Assembly (NCBI GenBank): GCA_016220125.1 | Contig: JACRIF010000048.1 | Location: 1-5,170, forward strand | Direction of reading: 5' to 3' | Source: Candidatus Peregrinibacteria bacterium | GTDB lineage: Bacteria; Patescibacteriota; Gracilibacteria; UM-FILTER-43-11 | DNA length: 5,170 bases | Shown: piece after piece, positions 4,935 through 5,170 of the stretch | Layout of the letters: the number at the start of each line of letters is the position of its first letter | Position numbering within the stretch: the stretch's first letter is position 1 | Translations under genes and position numbers: made by a program | Notes under the pieces: generated by a model | Database searches by the model: none | Seen by the model: the letters and a program-made list of their open reading frames with translations, nothing else | Told to the model about the DNA's origin: nothing

Positions 4935-4964
4935 GCTTTGTCGGGTTAGCGGATAACGGCGACT

Positions 4965-4993
4965 ATTTAACCACCCAATTGATTTTTGATCAA
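4965..4993 (-). promoter_or_regulatory. Weak candidate promoter of the 87-aa gene
   Basis: On the minus strand there is TTGATC (4993-4988), a 17-base spacer and TTAAAT (4970-4965), each matching four of six consensus positions. Transcription would start near 4958, leaving a leader of about 24 bases before the ATG at 4934. An alternative -10 (TATAAC, minus strand, 5055-5050) lies further upstream without a good -35 and would give a leader of about 108 bases. Confidence 0.35.
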
Positions 4994-5079
4994 GTGCCTT
5001 CTTTTTCTTTTTAGTCCCTGTAAAATTTATTTCTCCCCCGAGCAAAAAAGTTATACACCAACACCGTTCCTTGGCTCAG

Positions 5080-5097
5080 GCAAGCCCAATAGCTTGC
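5080..5097. promoter_or_regulatory. Inverted repeat overlapping the -35 of the right-edge promoter
   Basis: GCAAGC (5080-5085) and GCTTGC (5092-5097) form a perfect 6-base inverted repeat around CCAATA. An outer imperfect extension is possible (GGCT at 5073-5076 against AGCC at 5104-5107). The right arm covers most of the -35 hexamer at 5094-5099, where a repressor would block polymerase. A short inverted repeat like this can also occur by chance. Confidence 0.3.
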
Positions 5098-5122
5098 GCC
5101 ATCAGCCCCCTTCGCCTATAAT
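5094..5122 (+). promoter_or_regulatory. Promoter directed out of the right edge
   Basis: TTGCGC (5094-5099), a spacer of exactly 17 bases, and a perfect -10 TATAAT (5117-5122). Transcription would start near 5129. No ATG or GTG occurs on the plus strand between the -10 and the window end, so the gene or RNA it serves begins beyond 5170 with a leader of at least about 40 bases. The stretch 4935-5170 otherwise contains no gene that I can support. Confidence 0.5.
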
Positions 5123-5170
5123 AGCCAGATTTGCTCACCGCAGATCGAACATCCGGCACCGGGGCCGCGG

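Noticed and set aside
4935..5045. Extension of the 87-aa gene to a TTG at 5045 (124 aa).
   Set aside because: Non-ATG start without a ribosome binding site, an unusual Lys-run, and a promoter candidate inside the extension. It is not fully excluded.

Overview
The window looks like ordinary bacterial chromosome: densely packed, with somewhat more than half G+C by eye. It uses the standard code, because in-frame TGA ends two of the genes. It holds one gene I recognise with confidence (recG) and six small or medium protein genes I do not recognise. Recognisable Shine-Dalgarno sequences are almost absent. Many small Lys/Glu-rich proteins of unknown function, together with start sites lacking Shine-Dalgarno sequences, would fit an uncultured lineage such as the Patescibacteria/CPR. 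That is only an impression, and the sequence does not fix the taxon. I see no rRNA, tRNA, CRISPR array, insertion sequence or transposase.

Left part (1-2420, minus strand). Five consecutive genes are read leftward from one strong predicted promoter (-35 at 2415-2420, -10 at 2392-2397). In transcription order they encode 127 aa, 71 aa, 96 aa, 326 aa and at least 128 aa (the last cut by the window edge). All are soluble-looking, highly charged, helix-rich proteins without a recognisable domain, signal peptide or transmembrane segment. The 96-aa and 326-aa genes overlap by one base (TAATG). Each of the other three junctions carries a short array of degenerate tandem heptamers (transcribed-strand consensus CACCTAA) that ends 1-3 bases before the next start codon. 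These arrays are the most unusual thing in the window.

Middle (2367-4651). A 168-bp divergent intergenic region carries the operon promoter, an imperfect inverted repeat, and an extended -10 promoter for recG so close to the start codon that the mRNA would be almost leaderless. recG follows as a complete 691-aa gene with every expected helicase motif. It ends in a double TAA stop and a strong hairpin terminator that can work in both directions.

Right part (4652-5170). A convergent minus-strand gene for a small acidic protein (87 aa from the preferred ATG) shares that terminator. The last 236 bases have no gene. They hold a weak minus-strand promoter candidate for the 87-aa gene and a better plus-strand promoter (5094-5122) pointing out of the window, with an inverted repeat overlapping its -35 element.

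Nothing links the small-protein operon to RecG beyond divergent adjacency. The operon is the best candidate here for an undescribed functional unit, but I cannot assign it a function.
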